The notes under the pieces are model-generated. The model saw only the letters and a list, made by a program, of their open reading frames with translations, had not been told where the DNA came from and did not search any database. Of a stretch of 64,000 nucleotides of DNA, positions 50,848 to 59,388 are shown one piece after another (position 1 is the stretch's first letter; the number at the start of each line of letters is the position of its first letter). The DNA lies in the NCBI GenBank assembly GCA_032251435.1, contig JAVVEH010000004.1:94312-158311 (forward strand), in the 5' to 3' direction. The stretch is from JAVVEH01 sp032251435 (GTDB lineage: Bacteria > Verrucomicrobiota > Lentisphaeria > Oligosphaerales > MVZH01). A program made the position numbers and the translations under genes.

Positions 50848-51780
50848 ATGATCATCACCCAAGCGAACATGGCCAGTCTCTTCGTCGCCCTGTCGGCGGC
50901 GTTCGCGACCGGCATGGAAACCCCGGCCCCGGTGGACTTCGTCCAGCTGGGCCTGGTCAACGACTTCCCGTCGGTGACCAGCAAGAACGCCTATCCCTTC
51001 GAGGAAGCCCCGGAAGGCTTCAAGGAGTGGGACGGCGACCGCGTCTGGAAGGACTTCGTGGCCCACATGCACGAGGTCAAGAACCGGCCGTTCGAGTACA
51101 GCCGCAAAGTCAAGCGCGACGTGATCGACGACGATCTGCACGGGATCTTCGCCCCGCTGCTCACCCAGAAGGGCACCGAGTGGCCCGTGCTGCTGTACGA
51201 ACTGGTGGTCGAAGTGCTCACCAACCAGCACAAGGCTTTCGACGGCAAGACGTTCTTCAACGCCACCCACACCAAGGGCTACAACGGCACCCTGGCCAAC
51301 CTGGTGACCGACGCGCTGACCAAGACCGTGTTCGAGGCCGCCCTCAACACCGCCGCCGCCTGGAAGTTCTCCAACGGCAAGCTGGTCCGGCCCAAGTTCA
51401 CCCACCTGCTGCACGGCCCCGGCCTGGCCGGCACGGTGTTCGAGCTGGTGCAGAGCGAGTACGTGGTCAAGGCTGAAGCCACCGGCGACGCCACCACCAC
51501 CTACGTCGGCGCGGGCATCCGCAACCGCCATTACAACCGCGTGACGGCGGTCGAGATCCCCGATTTCGTCGGCGACTACGCGAACTACTGGGTCCTGCTG
51601 GACTGCAGCAAGTTCCTCAAGCCCGTCTTTGTCCAGCAGCGGCGCAAGCCGGTGTTCCGGATGACGACCGACCCGCAGATCATCGACGAGACCGGCGAGA
51701 TCAAGATGGGCGCCGACGGCCGCGCGGCCGCCGGATGCAGCTACCCGCACCTGGCCATCGGCGGCATGGTCTCCGCTTAA
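50848..51780 (+). CDS. Mu gpT-like major capsid protein
   Basis: 310 aa, the size of Mu gpT. Diagnostic stretches are MIITQANMASLFVALSAAF at the N-terminus, KNRPFEYSRKVKRDVIDDD in the E-loop region, FDGKTFFNATHTKGYNGTL, and the C-terminal YWVLLDCSKFLKPVFVQQRR followed by GADGRAAAGCSYPHLA. It builds the HK97-fold capsid shell. AAGGA precedes the ATG. A strong terminator follows, which suggests that capsid mRNA is made in excess over tail mRNA. Confidence 0.92.
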   Translation: MIITQANMASLFVALSAAFATGMETPAPVDFVQLGLVNDFPSVTSKNAYPFEEAPEGFKEWDGDRVWKDFVAHMHEVKNRPFEYSRKVKRDVIDDDLHGIFAPLLTQKGTEWPVLLYELVVEVLTNQHKAFDGKTFFNATHTKGYNGTLANLVTDALTKTVFEAALNTAAAWKFSNGKLVRPKFTHLLHGPGLAGTVFELVQSEYVVKAEATGDATTTYVGAGIRNRHYNRVTAVEIPDFVGDYANYWVLLDCSKFLKPVFVQQRRKPVFRMTTDPQIIDETGEIKMGADGRAAAGCSYPHLAIGGMVSA

Positions 51781-51793
51781 CCGTCAATCCAGA

Positions 51794-51821
51794 CCCCGGG
51801 GCTCCGGCCCCGGGGACTTTT
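51794..51821 (+). terminator. Terminator after the major capsid gene
   Basis: A perfect 9-bp stem CCCCGGGGC (51794-51802) / GCCCCGGGG (51807-51815) with a TCCG tetraloop, followed by ACTTTT. The short T-run suggests partial termination between head and tail modules. Confidence 0.75.
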
Positions 51822-51839
51822 AACCCGCAAGAGGCACCT

Positions 51840-52259
51840 ATGTATCTGACAGCAGCAGAATTCCGCAAAGCCCTCCGCAACTACTACGATGAGATCTACA
51901 TGGACGAATTCGAGGAAGTCCAGGACAGCGACGCGGAGGAGGATATCGCCGCCGCCTGCGCCGAGATCGACGGGTCTCTCTCCGTCCGCTACACGGTGCC
52001 GGTCACGGACACCACCCTGCTGCCTTTGGCGCGGTCCTGGTGCCGGACTATCGCCGCCGACCACGCGTTTATGCGGCCGACATCACCGGAGATACCACCG
52101 AAGTTCGCGGAGGCCGCGAAGCAGGTCCGGGATACTCTGGCGGGCATCGCCTCGGGAAAAATACCGTTCGGCACAGCCGCCGAGAATGACGCTGAATCCG
52201 TGGTTTTGGTCGATGCCTCGGAACCGAAAATGACCCGCCCGCAAATGGCAGGATACTGA
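51840..52259 (+). CDS. Mu gp36-like protein (DUF1320), head-tail connector
   Basis: 139 aa from ATG 51840 with AAGAGG upstream. It begins MYLTAAEFRKALRNYYDE and has DSDAEEDIAAACAEIDGSLSV, then LARSWCRTIAADHAF, a close match to the DUF1320 pattern of Mu-like phages. These proteins form the ring joining capsid and tail. The stop TGA overlaps the next ATG. Confidence 0.82.
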   Translation: MYLTAAEFRKALRNYYDEIYMDEFEEVQDSDAEEDIAAACAEIDGSLSVRYTVPVTDTTLLPLARSWCRTIAADHAFMRPTSPEIPPKFAEAAKQVRDTLAGIASGKIPFGTAAENDAESVVLVDASEPKMTRPQMAGY

Positions 52260-52822
52260 TGCCGGAAATCACCCACAACATCGAGGAAGTCACCAACTCT
52301 CTGACCCGGGCGGCGGCGGTGCTCGCCGACCCCATGGCCTATCTGACGGTCTGGGGACAGGGCTGCGCCATCCAGTTCCGCAAGAACGCCCGGGCCAAAG
52401 GCGGCAAGTCGTTCTGGCAGGATGTGGCCCGGCAGACAGTCCTCCGGACCGTATCCGGAGAGGAGACCCAGGTGTGGGTGCCGATCGCCGGAGCGCACAA
52501 GCAGACTGGCGGCGTGATCCGCCCCAAGAACGCCAGGGCGCTGACCATCCCGGTCGCCGATGAGGCACGCGGTAAACGCGCGGGAGAATTCGAGCAAGGC
52601 GGCCGGGAGCTGTTCACGCTGGACATCGACGGAGATCCGGACACGATCGGCCTGCTGGGATACGCTGAGGAGGACGGGGACTTCCACCCGCTGTTCGTCC
52701 TCCGGACACGCGTGGATCAGGATCCGGATGAATGGTATCCGGATGAGGCGGTGATCAACGCCATCGGCGTCGCCGAGGCTAATCGCATGGCCGCCACGGC
52801 CGGGGGAGTGTTCGCGCGATGA
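52259..52822 (+). CDS. Tail completion/virion morphogenesis protein (gpG- or HK97 gp10-like)
   Basis: 187 aa. Helical N-terminus followed by FRKNARAKGGKSFWQDVA, the charged conserved region of phage virion morphogenesis proteins, then a beta-rich part. It is encoded between the DUF1320 and gp37-like genes with overlaps on both sides (1 bp and 4 bp), the usual neck/tail-completion slot. The family match is by position and pattern rather than strong sequence identity. Confidence 0.65.
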   Translation: MPEITHNIEEVTNSLTRAAAVLADPMAYLTVWGQGCAIQFRKNARAKGGKSFWQDVARQTVLRTVSGEETQVWVPIAGAHKQTGGVIRPKNARALTIPVADEARGKRAGEFEQGGRELFTLDIDGDPDTIGLLGYAEEDGDFHPLFVLRTRVDQDPDEWYPDEAVINAIGVAEANRMAATAGGVFAR

Positions 52823-53271
52823 GATCACTTGAAGATATCGGCAACGACCTGGTTGATCTGCTGATCAACAACATGCCCGGCCTGCGCGCCGCGCCGGAGG
52901 TGTTGGCTCTGACCAACTACGGCGACCTGGTGACATACGTGGCCACGCTGAGCCGTGTGCCGGCCGCCGCCGTGGTCTTCGGCCCGATCGACTTTGACGG
53001 CGGGCCGTTTGAGACCCAGGAGATCGGCATGCGCCCCGGCATTCTGTTGATCGACGCGTTCAAAGCGACGAAGCGCAGGGAGCTTAACAGCGCTCTCCAG
53101 CTGGTGGGGGACTGCCTGGCGCTCTTCCGGCCGGACAAAAACGACTCAACTGTTCCCCTGGTCATTAACGGCCTGGCTTATCATATCACCGGCATCCAGC
53201 CGAAAGCCGTCAAAAAGGGCGCTTCCGCCTGGCTGGTGCAACTCGAAACAACACAGGAGTTCTCGCAATGA
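52819..53271 (+). CDS. Mu gp37-like tail terminator-type protein
   Basis: 150 aa. It begins MRSLEDIGNDLVDLLINNMP and shows an alternating beta-alpha pattern with VFGPIDFDGGPFETQEIGMR and VINGLAYHITGIQPKAV, like gp37/tail terminator proteins of Mu-like and siphophages. It overlaps the previous gene by 4 bp and the following small gene by 4 bp. Its likely role is closing the tail tube at the neck. Confidence 0.68.
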   Translation: MRSLEDIGNDLVDLLINNMPGLRAAPEVLALTNYGDLVTYVATLSRVPAAAVVFGPIDFDGGPFETQEIGMRPGILLIDAFKATKRRELNSALQLVGDCLALFRPDKNDSTVPLVINGLAYHITGIQPKAVKKGASAWLVQLETTQEFSQ

Positions 53272-53438
53272 CAATCAGCGCGGGCAAAGAGCAGGCCGCT
53301 AAACAGGCCTATCACCAAAAGTTCGGGACACCGCCGCCGTATGACGGCACGCCCGAAGGTCTGAAAAAAATCCAAACCGCGGTGGAAACGGGGAAATCCC
53401 TGGCCGCCAAAACCGCCCCCAAAGGGGGGAAGGAGTAA
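53268..53438 (+). CDS. 56-aa phage protein between tail terminator and tail tube genes
   Basis: ATG 53268 overlaps the previous stop; the frame runs to TAA 53436-53438 and its last codons include GGAGG-like sequence for the tail-tube gene that starts 3 bp later. The product is Lys/Ala/Gly-rich (EQAAKQAYHQKFGTPPPYD, then AKTAPKGGKE) and reminiscent of the small proteins that precede tail sheath/tube genes in Mu-like phages. No function is known. Confidence 0.6.
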   Translation: MTISAGKEQAAKQAYHQKFGTPPPYDGTPEGLKKIQTAVETGKSLAAKTAPKGGKE

Positions 53439-53441
53439 GCC

Positions 53442-53855
53442 ATGCAACATGGAGTTACAGCCATCAGTTTCGACGGGGACGCGATCGCCAAGGTGATCGG
53501 CTTCCAGATTCCCGGCTTCGGCCGTGAGGGTGTCGACGTGACGGTCCTGGCATCTACGGTTGAGATGGAGGATCCCGCCGTGATCGGCAAGTGGAAAGAC
53601 GCCAAGTTTGACACGGAATGGGACGTGGACGCGTTGCCCGCCCTCGAGGGAGCCACGACGATCGAGGCCGACGTGATTATCACTCTGTCAAACAGCAAGG
53701 TGGTCAAGTTCAACGCGTTTATCAAGGACTGGGTGCCCGGTGAAATCAAAGCCAAGGGCGGCGAGCGCAAGCAGACGGCCAGTTTCACCCTGACCGTCAC
53801 CGGAAAGAATCCCACCGGTGAAACCGCCCCGGTCGTGATCGAAGCGGCGGCTTAA
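53442..53855 (+). CDS. Phage tail tube protein
   Basis: 137 aa, beta-rich. The pattern DAIAKVIGFQIPGFGREGVD, VEMEDPAVIGKW and FNAFIKDWVPGEIKAKGGE followed by ASFTLTVTGK matches siphovirus-type tail tube subunits (lambda gpV-like fold). No sheath gene lies before it, so the tail is non-contractile. GGAG precedes the ATG at a short distance. It is followed by the frameshifted chaperone pair, as in lambda. Confidence 0.75.
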   Translation: MQHGVTAISFDGDAIAKVIGFQIPGFGREGVDVTVLASTVEMEDPAVIGKWKDAKFDTEWDVDALPALEGATTIEADVIITLSNSKVVKFNAFIKDWVPGEIKAKGGERKQTASFTLTVTGKNPTGETAPVVIEAAA

Positions 53856-53866
53856 GGAGATTCATC

Positions 53867-54226
53867 ATGCTGACAAGAGAACAACTGATGGCCGCCGCCA
53901 AGCCCAGGATTGAGACCGTGAAGGTCCCCGGCCTGGGCGAGGTTGGCGTGCGGATCATGCCCGGGAGCGCCCGGGAGAAGTTCGAGAGCTTCTGCATCTC
54001 GAAGCAGGACAAAAACGGCAACATGAAGGATGTCAACGGCGTGAAGCCTAAGCTGCTCGCCCTGACACTGGTGGACGCCGACGGCAAATTGATGTTCGAC
54101 GACAGCCCGAGGGACCGGGATGTGATCAACAGCCTCCCGTCCAATATTATCGAGCCGCTGTTCGCCAAAGCCGACGCCATGAACCGCACAGGAGCCAAGG
54201 GTGCCGAAGACGCTGAAAAAAACTGA
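53867..54226 (+). CDS. Tail assembly chaperone, short form (gpG-like)
   Basis: 119 aa. It starts MLTREQLMAAAKPRIETVKV and ends GAKGAEDAEKN, the last codons being the slippery site. AAGGAG is 8 nt before the ATG. In lambda, gpG and its -1 frameshift product gpGT chaperone the tape measure during tail assembly and are absent from the virion. The position directly upstream of the tape measure agrees. Confidence 0.82.
   Translation: MLTREQLMAAAKPRIETVKVPGLGEVGVRIMPGSAREKFESFCISKQDKNGNMKDVNGVKPKLLALTLVDADGKLMFDDSPRDRDVINSLPSNIIEPLFAKADAMNRTGAKGAEDAEKN
54217..54223 (+). other. -1 ribosomal frameshift site (A AAA AAC)
   Basis: The heptamer A AAA AAC is in the exact X-XXY-YYZ phase of the short chaperone frame, immediately before its TGA. 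Slipping back one base enters the frame that is open to 54543. Confidence 0.85.
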
Positions 54227-54543
54227 TTCAGCGCCCGTGGCTGCGGGACTGGCTGAAGCTGTCCATCGACCTGGGGTTGCCTTTCCGGCAGCTCCAGGAG
54301 TCGGTGGACTCAGCCGACTTCGCCCTGTATATGGCGGAGTACAGGCTGCGGGCGCGGGAACACAAGCGGCGGGACTATCTCTTCGCCCGGCTGATGCAGG
54401 AAATTCATCTGGCGTGGCGCGGCGAGGCCGACCCGCTGGATCATTACCTGCTGAAGCTTGGCGAGACGGAGCCACAGGACGACGAGGCCATCTCGGCCTC
54501 TATCGAGGCGTGGGCGCGGATGATGGGCGGCGAGGAAAGGTGA
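54223..54543 (+). CDS. Tail assembly chaperone extension (gpT-like part of a G-T fusion by frameshift)
   Basis: From the slip at 54223 the -1 frame reads LIQRPWLRDWLKLSIDLGLP and continues to 54543, giving a fusion of about 225 aa with the short form. An ATG exists only at 54277 and has no Shine-Dalgarno, so translation depends on frameshifting. The extension is rich in charged helices (EYRLRAREHKRRDYLF, then MQEIHLAWRGEADP), as in the T part of other siphophages. A second open frame over the same DNA (from 54201) is a low-complexity shadow. Confidence 0.8.
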   Translation: MIQRPWLRDWLKLSIDLGLPFRQLQESVDSADFALYMAEYRLRAREHKRRDYLFARLMQEIHLAWRGEADPLDHYLLKLGETEPQDDEAISASIEAWARMMGGEER

Positions 54544-54547
54544 CACA

Positions 54548-56608
54548 ATGAGCGAGAAGACACTGGCGATCAGGCTGAGAATGTACGCGGACGGCGTGAA
54601 AAGCGCCGTCTCCGGAACAATCGCGGACATGGGGAGGCTCGGGCGGTCGTTGAACCAGGCGGGCCAGGGCATGCGCCGGGTCGGCCGGGCGGCGCTGATC
54701 GGCGCGACCATCCCGATTGTCGGCCTGGGAATCGCCAGTGTCTCCGCCGCCACCGAGGCGGAGGAAATCTCCAACAAGTACGGCGTGGTCTTCAGCCAGG
54801 TGAGTCGTGACGCGGACGCGATGGCCCAAAACCTCCGGGACAATTACGGCCTGGCGAAGTCCTCCGCTCAAGACATGCTGTCCGGCACCGGGGATCTGCT
54901 CAGCGGCTTCGGCTTCGCCCAGGAGGCTTCGCTTGATCTTTCCAGCCAGGTGCAGACGCTCTCGGTCGACCTGGCCAGCTTCACAAACTATGAAGGCGGA
55001 GCCAAGGGAGCCAGCGAGGCGTTGACCAAGGCCCTGCTGGGTGAGCGCGAGAGCGTCAAGAGCCTGGGCATCACCATCCTCGAGGAGGACGTCAAAGCCC
55101 AGGTGGCTGTCAACCGGGCGGCCGGACGAGTCTACGCCACCGAACGCCAGGCGAAAGCTTACGCCACCCTGGACATCGCCATGCGCCAGAGCAAAAACGC
55201 GATTGGCGATTGGGCCCGGAGCGCTGACAGCAAGGCGAACCGGATGCGGGTGCTGATGGCCCGGACACGGGAACTGCGGGAGTCGATCGGGGTGATGATC
55301 TCCGACACGCTGCGCCTGGCTGATGTGTATGGATGGGTGGCCGGAAGAGTCGAGGCGTTGACCGGCTGGATCGACAAGATGTCGCCGGGGATGCGCAAGA
55401 CTGTGGTTGTCATGGCCGCGATGGCCGCGGCGGCCGGGCCCGTGCTGATTGTTCTCGGGGGCCTGGTCTCTGGGGTGGGGCTGGCCATGTCCGGATTCGC
55501 CGCGATGCCCGCGCTGTTCGGCTTTATCGGGGCGGCCTTGCCGGTTGTTCTCGCGGTGACCGCCGCTGTGGCCGGGGTCGGCTTCGCCCTGGTGCAGATC
55601 ATCGGCAGGGGCGACACATTCAAGGAGCGCATGGTGGACGCCTTCAGCAAGACGCTGGACGCGGGGAAACGGACGCTTGGCTGGCTCAAAGACACCTGGG
55701 ACGAATATGGCTCAATCGTGATCCAGACCGCGCAACTGACGTGGATCGAGATCGACAGCGCGTTCCAGCAATACTGGCGCGCCGGTGAGGTCTTCCTGTT
55801 TAACATGGTGGCGGGCTTCAAGAACCTCCGGGAGAATTTCGGGACGTTGCTTGACTGGTTCGGCAAAAACTGGTTTGAGCTGTTCCGCAACATGCCGAAG
55901 ATCGCGAAGAACGCGATAGCCCTGATCCGCAGCGAGTTCACCGGTGATGACTCCGGGACGTTGGCGGGGATGCAGAAGGCTCTTCTCAATCGCGGAACCA
56001 GAGAACTTGCGGCCCTGGACGCCGCCAAGGCATCAGGACAGATAGGCACAGATGCGTATAGAGCGGCAACCGAACAGTTGCGACAGCGAATGGCCGCGGA
56101 ACGCCGCCGCCTGAAAGACGAATACGGGCAAGGCGGGTTGTTGGGCGGCACCGGCATCAAGGGTCCGGAGATCACTCAGGTCGCTGAATACCGCTCCTGG
56201 ACGAATGAGAGCCTGGAGATCGACCGGGACCGGCTGCGCAGGCGCGAGGAAGTCCTGAAAGGAAGCGCTCAGAAGGCGGGCGAGGCGGCGATCTCCGCGG
56301 TGGACAAAACCGCGAAGTCCGCGGCGAAGACGGCGGGCGAGGAAACGGCCAAGGCGATCAACGGCGTGCGGTTCGCGGGGGCCGCGTTGCTGGGGAGCCG
56401 GGAAGCCTACAGCGCCCGCATGGAGCACCAGTACCGGGCCAGCGGCAGTGTGACAGTCCGGGGCGCTGGCGAAAGCGTAACCACGACCAGTGGAAGCCCC
56501 GAGGACCGGGACCGGAAAACGATTATCGGGCACCTGGGCGACATTGCCCGGGCTGTTGAGCGTATGGACATATCCATGGACGGCAATGTTGTATTGGGGA
56601 TCGTGTAA
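54548..56608 (+). CDS. Tail tape measure protein
   Basis: 686 aa. The N-terminus is helical with alternating Gly/Ala patches (LGRSLNQAGQGMRRVGRAAL). The TP901-type core has EEISNKYGVVFSQVSRDAD, MLSGTGDLLSGFG and KALLGERESVKSLGI. Two hydrophobic helices near 290-360 (VVVMAAMAAAAGPVLIVLGG, then LPVVLAVTAAVAGVGFALV) are usual for membrane insertion during DNA ejection. The C-terminal part is polar. By the usual ratio of about 0.15 nm per residue the tail would be roughly 100 nm long. AAAGG precedes the ATG. Confidence 0.88.
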   Translation: MSEKTLAIRLRMYADGVKSAVSGTIADMGRLGRSLNQAGQGMRRVGRAALIGATIPIVGLGIASVSAATEAEEISNKYGVVFSQVSRDADAMAQNLRDNYGLAKSSAQDMLSGTGDLLSGFGFAQEASLDLSSQVQTLSVDLASFTNYEGGAKGASEALTKALLGERESVKSLGITILEEDVKAQVAVNRAAGRVYATERQAKAYATLDIAMRQSKNAIGDWARSADSKANRMRVLMARTRELRESIGVMISDTLRLADVYGWVAGRVEALTGWIDKMSPGMRKTVVVMAAMAAAAGPVLIVLGGLVSGVGLAMSGFAAMPALFGFIGAALPVVLAVTAAVAGVGFALVQIIGRGDTFKERMVDAFSKTLDAGKRTLGWLKDTWDEYGSIVIQTAQLTWIEIDSAFQQYWRAGEVFLFNMVAGFKNLRENFGTLLDWFGKNWFELFRNMPKIAKNAIALIRSEFTGDDSGTLAGMQKALLNRGTRELAALDAAKASGQIGTDAYRAATEQLRQRMAAERRRLKDEYGQGGLLGGTGIKGPEITQVAEYRSWTNESLEIDRDRLRRREEVLKGSAQKAGEAAISAVDKTAKSAAKTAGEETAKAINGVRFAGAALLGSREAYSARMEHQYRASGSVTVRGAGESVTTTSGSPEDRDRKTIIGHLGDIARAVERMDISMDGNVVLGIV

Positions 56609-57469
56609 ATGGCAGTCGTCGGCACAGCGCAATTAATAGCCAGAGGACGGTCGGGCCGCAAGGACCGCGGCGGGCAGCGGTCCTACCGCGAGACTTATCT
56701 GGTCAAGACGGACACGGACACGGACTCGGCTGTCACGGTTCTCGGGGCCTCCGGCCTGCCCGCGCTGAACGCGGGTTTCACCGGTGACACGTCGGCGATC
56801 GTGATGTCGCTGGCGCCCAAGGTTGTCGGCATCGGGCGGCGCAACTGGCATGTGGACGTGGAGTACAAGACGCTTCAGCCCACCGACTTCACGGCGGATC
56901 CGCTTGACACTCCCCCGGATATTTCCTGGGGCAGCTACACCCTGTCCGAAATCGCTGAGGAGGACAAAGACGGCGCCGCCATCCTCAACACCGCCGGTGA
57001 TCCGTATGATCCGCCGATCGAGATCGACCGGCATTACCCGCTGGTCACAATTTCGCGGTACCAGGCCAGCTACAGCCCATCGAGCGCGTTCAGTGTCCGG
57101 GACAGCCTTAACTCCGCCGCGGTGACGATCGCCGGGTTGGCGTTGTCCGCGAGACAGGGACTGATGATTGATTACGACAGCGTGTCCGAGACGATCGACG
57201 GAACCACATATCAGCGGGTCACGTACCGGATTATGTGTAAGCCAGGCTCCGGCTGGGTGTACCGGACTGTCAGCCGCGGCTATCGGGCTCTGGTCGGCGG
57301 TGAGCGCAAGGTCATATACATCGATGGAGAGCCCGCCTCTAAACCAGTCCACCTGGACGCCGCCGGCGCGGTGCTCGCGGTTGGCGCGACACCGTACGTC
57401 CAGACCCATTACATCAACAAGGAGACGAGTTGGAGCACACTCGCCCTCCCCGCAACGGTGACAGGATAA
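56609..57469 (+). CDS. Distal tail-associated protein of unknown type
   Basis: 286 aa starting right after the tape measure stop. The first 45 residues are basic; the remainder is beta-rich with WHVDVEYKTLQPTDFTADPL and YQRVTYRIMCKPGSGWVYRT. The slot after the tape measure normally encodes the distal tail protein or an adaptor, and the composition agrees, but no motif identifies it. The following gene starts 2 bp after its stop. Confidence 0.6.
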   Translation: MAVVGTAQLIARGRSGRKDRGGQRSYRETYLVKTDTDTDSAVTVLGASGLPALNAGFTGDTSAIVMSLAPKVVGIGRRNWHVDVEYKTLQPTDFTADPLDTPPDISWGSYTLSEIAEEDKDGAAILNTAGDPYDPPIEIDRHYPLVTISRYQASYSPSSAFSVRDSLNSAAVTIAGLALSARQGLMIDYDSVSETIDGTTYQRVTYRIMCKPGSGWVYRTVSRGYRALVGGERKVIYIDGEPASKPVHLDAAGAVLAVGATPYVQTHYINKETSWSTLALPATVTG

Positions 57470-57471
57470 AC

Positions 57472-58833
57472 ATGGCCGGTCAAAAACTATTCGCGATGAA
57501 AGAGGATACGGCTCGGAAGCTCGCCCGCCTGATCGGGCGGGAAAAAGGCTCCGGATCCCGACCGGGGAAACGGCCTGATGCCCCCCGCGGTCAGTCCCGG
57601 GCGGTCCTGGCCAAGATCACGGCCCACGTGTCCGGAGACGAATACACCGCCGATATCTACCGCCGCACGCTGGACGCCGCCGATGCCGCCGTCGATCCCG
57701 TTCTCTCGGCCGCCACGGTCTTTGTCCATGGCGGCTCCCCGTCCGTGGGCGATATCCTCCTGGCCATCCCCTGTGGAGGCTTTTACGAGGCGGTGGCACC
57801 GGTGATACCGGACGTGCCCACAAATGACGATATCGCCACGGTTATCAATAATTACTTTGAGGGAGCGGCTCAGATCCTGATTATGGAATTGGCTGCGGGG
57901 TCGGGAACAGTCGCGACGTATGGCGCTATCGACTGCCGTGGTCGCTATCTGGATATCCTGCCCGACGTTAACGATTCCGCGGACTCCGCGGATATAACCC
58001 CAGTTCACAAACGCGTGAAAAAAGCACCGGCGGAGGATGTGACCCTTTACACGGATTCGCCCTACACGCTCACACTTGATAAGGATGACGGGTCGTTGGT
58101 TGTCACCGCCTCAGCGTCGGCGACAGAACCTTTGCTGGTGTGGGTGCGGGTAGGCCCGCCAATGTGGCCTGGACAAGCGGCGACGCGTGATAGTTATGTT
58201 CTGACTAATAATCTGACCGGAGCGTTTACTGCGGCTACGGTCGCCTGGGAGTGCGGCGCGGGCTTTGAGCTGCGTTACAAGGGCGGCAGTTGTGAAGTGG
58301 CGCGCACAACTGGCGAACTCTGGCGCGCGGATAACACGGCCACGATGCTTAACGGCGCGACCGGCCCGGCCAGCACGAGTACAATTAACTATCCCGGACA
58401 CGGCCGCGTTGATGGCGACATTGTGGACCTTGACGTTAATGGCGGAGGGGATGGCGCGATCAACACAGATTTCCACATGGTCGCCAATGCCACCGCGGAC
58501 ACCTTTCAGATCAAGCGATTAAGCACCGGCGCCATCGTGACATGGGCCACAGACTACACCGACATCGACATTATCGTCTATAGCGATTGCGTACTCGAAT
58601 ACGGCTATAATCCGTCAGGGACCCCGGTGTGGCACGACTGCCCCGGCGCCGCGATACTCAAACTGGATTCGGATATTTGGAAGGGTGGCGTGGAATCGTA
58701 TGTGTTTTACGATGACGGCGGCCCCGCGGGGGCGGAGTTGCTCGCCGAGCGTGCCGTGGGCGCCACCCCAGTCGGAAATTACGCTAACAGTGACGCGGAT
58801 GAGAATACAGCAATAAAAGTTTCGGAGACATAA
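57472..58833 (+). CDS. Phage tail/baseplate structural protein
   Basis: About 453 aa from ATG 57472 with AGGA 5 nt upstream (a longer frame from 57430 lacks a ribosome-binding site and overlaps the previous gene). The N-terminal 60 residues are basic and helical (MKEDTARKLARLIGREKG). The rest is beta-rich with low-complexity Thr/Asp/Gly stretches (GHGRVDGDIVDLDVNGGGDG), typical of tail-tip and receptor-binding proteins. No domain is recognised. Confidence 0.6.
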   Translation: MAGQKLFAMKEDTARKLARLIGREKGSGSRPGKRPDAPRGQSRAVLAKITAHVSGDEYTADIYRRTLDAADAAVDPVLSAATVFVHGGSPSVGDILLAIPCGGFYEAVAPVIPDVPTNDDIATVINNYFEGAAQILIMELAAGSGTVATYGAIDCRGRYLDILPDVNDSADSADITPVHKRVKKAPAEDVTLYTDSPYTLTLDKDDGSLVVTASASATEPLLVWVRVGPPMWPGQAATRDSYVLTNNLTGAFTAATVAWECGAGFELRYKGGSCEVARTTGELWRADNTATMLNGATGPASTSTINYPGHGRVDGDIVDLDVNGGGDGAINTDFHMVANATADTFQIKRLSTGAIVTWATDYTDIDIIVYSDCVLEYGYNPSGTPVWHDCPGAAILKLDSDIWKGGVESYVFYDDGGPAGAELLAERAVGATPVGNYANSDADENTAIKVSET

Positions 58834-58836
58834 CCA

Positions 58837-59388
58837 ATGCGCAGTACTCTAACAATACTCCTGCTGACCGCCTGCGCAGTCTCCGCGGCCGAGCCGCGGC
58901 CCGTCCGCATCGAGATCGCTGTCCCCGCGGACTCGGAGCACTACCCCGCCGCCGCCCGCACCGCCGCCACCCTCGCAGCCGTCAACGACCGCGTCAAAAT
59001 CAAATACCCCGGCCTGGCACGTTACGCCCGTGAGCGCGGATACCGCGTCGTCGTTGACACGCTCCCCACGGCCGACGACGGCAGCCAGATCCAGGGACGC
59101 CACACCGGAGGCCGCCGCCTCATCGAGATCCACCACGACCTATGGGCCTCCCCGGCCCGCCTGGCGGAGGTCTACGCCCACGAGATCGGGCACGCCATCT
59201 ACGAGGGGCTCAGTCACATCGAGCGCCAGGCGGTCGTAGCCGAATACGCCGCCGCACGCCGCGGCGGCATGCCGGACGTGGATATCAATGAGGTCTTCGC
59301 GGAGCTCACCGCCCGCATTGCAACCGGACGCCTCTCAACCCGGCTCCCAGAGACCCAGCGCATTATCAGACGGAGGATCTGCAAGTGA
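58837..59388 (+). CDS. Lipoprotein-like zinc metallopeptidase (HExxH) in the phage tail region
   Basis: 183 aa. The N-terminus STLTILLLTACAVSAAEP is a signal sequence with a lipobox-like LTAC (Cys near residue 13). The catalytic motif is HEIGHAIYEG with zinc-ligand histidines. A possible third ligand Glu lies in DINEVFAELTARIA about 50 residues later, as in gluzincins. The middle (VVVDTLPTADDGSQIQGRHT) has no known family. Sec export is unusual for a phage tail-region product; candidates are envelope disruption, cell release or processing of the adjacent exported proteins. It overlaps the next gene by 4 bp. Confidence 0.72.
   Translation: MRSTLTILLLTACAVSAAEPRPVRIEIAVPADSEHYPAAARTAATLAAVNDRVKIKYPGLARYARERGYRVVVDTLPTADDGSQIQGRHTGGRRLIEIHHDLWASPARLAEVYAHEIGHAIYEGLSHIERQAVVAEYAAARRGGMPDVDINEVFAELTARIATGRLSTRLPETQRIIRRRICK

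Noticed and set aside
49812..50984. 390-codon minus-strand frame over the decoration protein gene
   Set aside because: Antisense shadow rich in Gly, His, Val and Asp; the plus-strand gene fits its neighbours.
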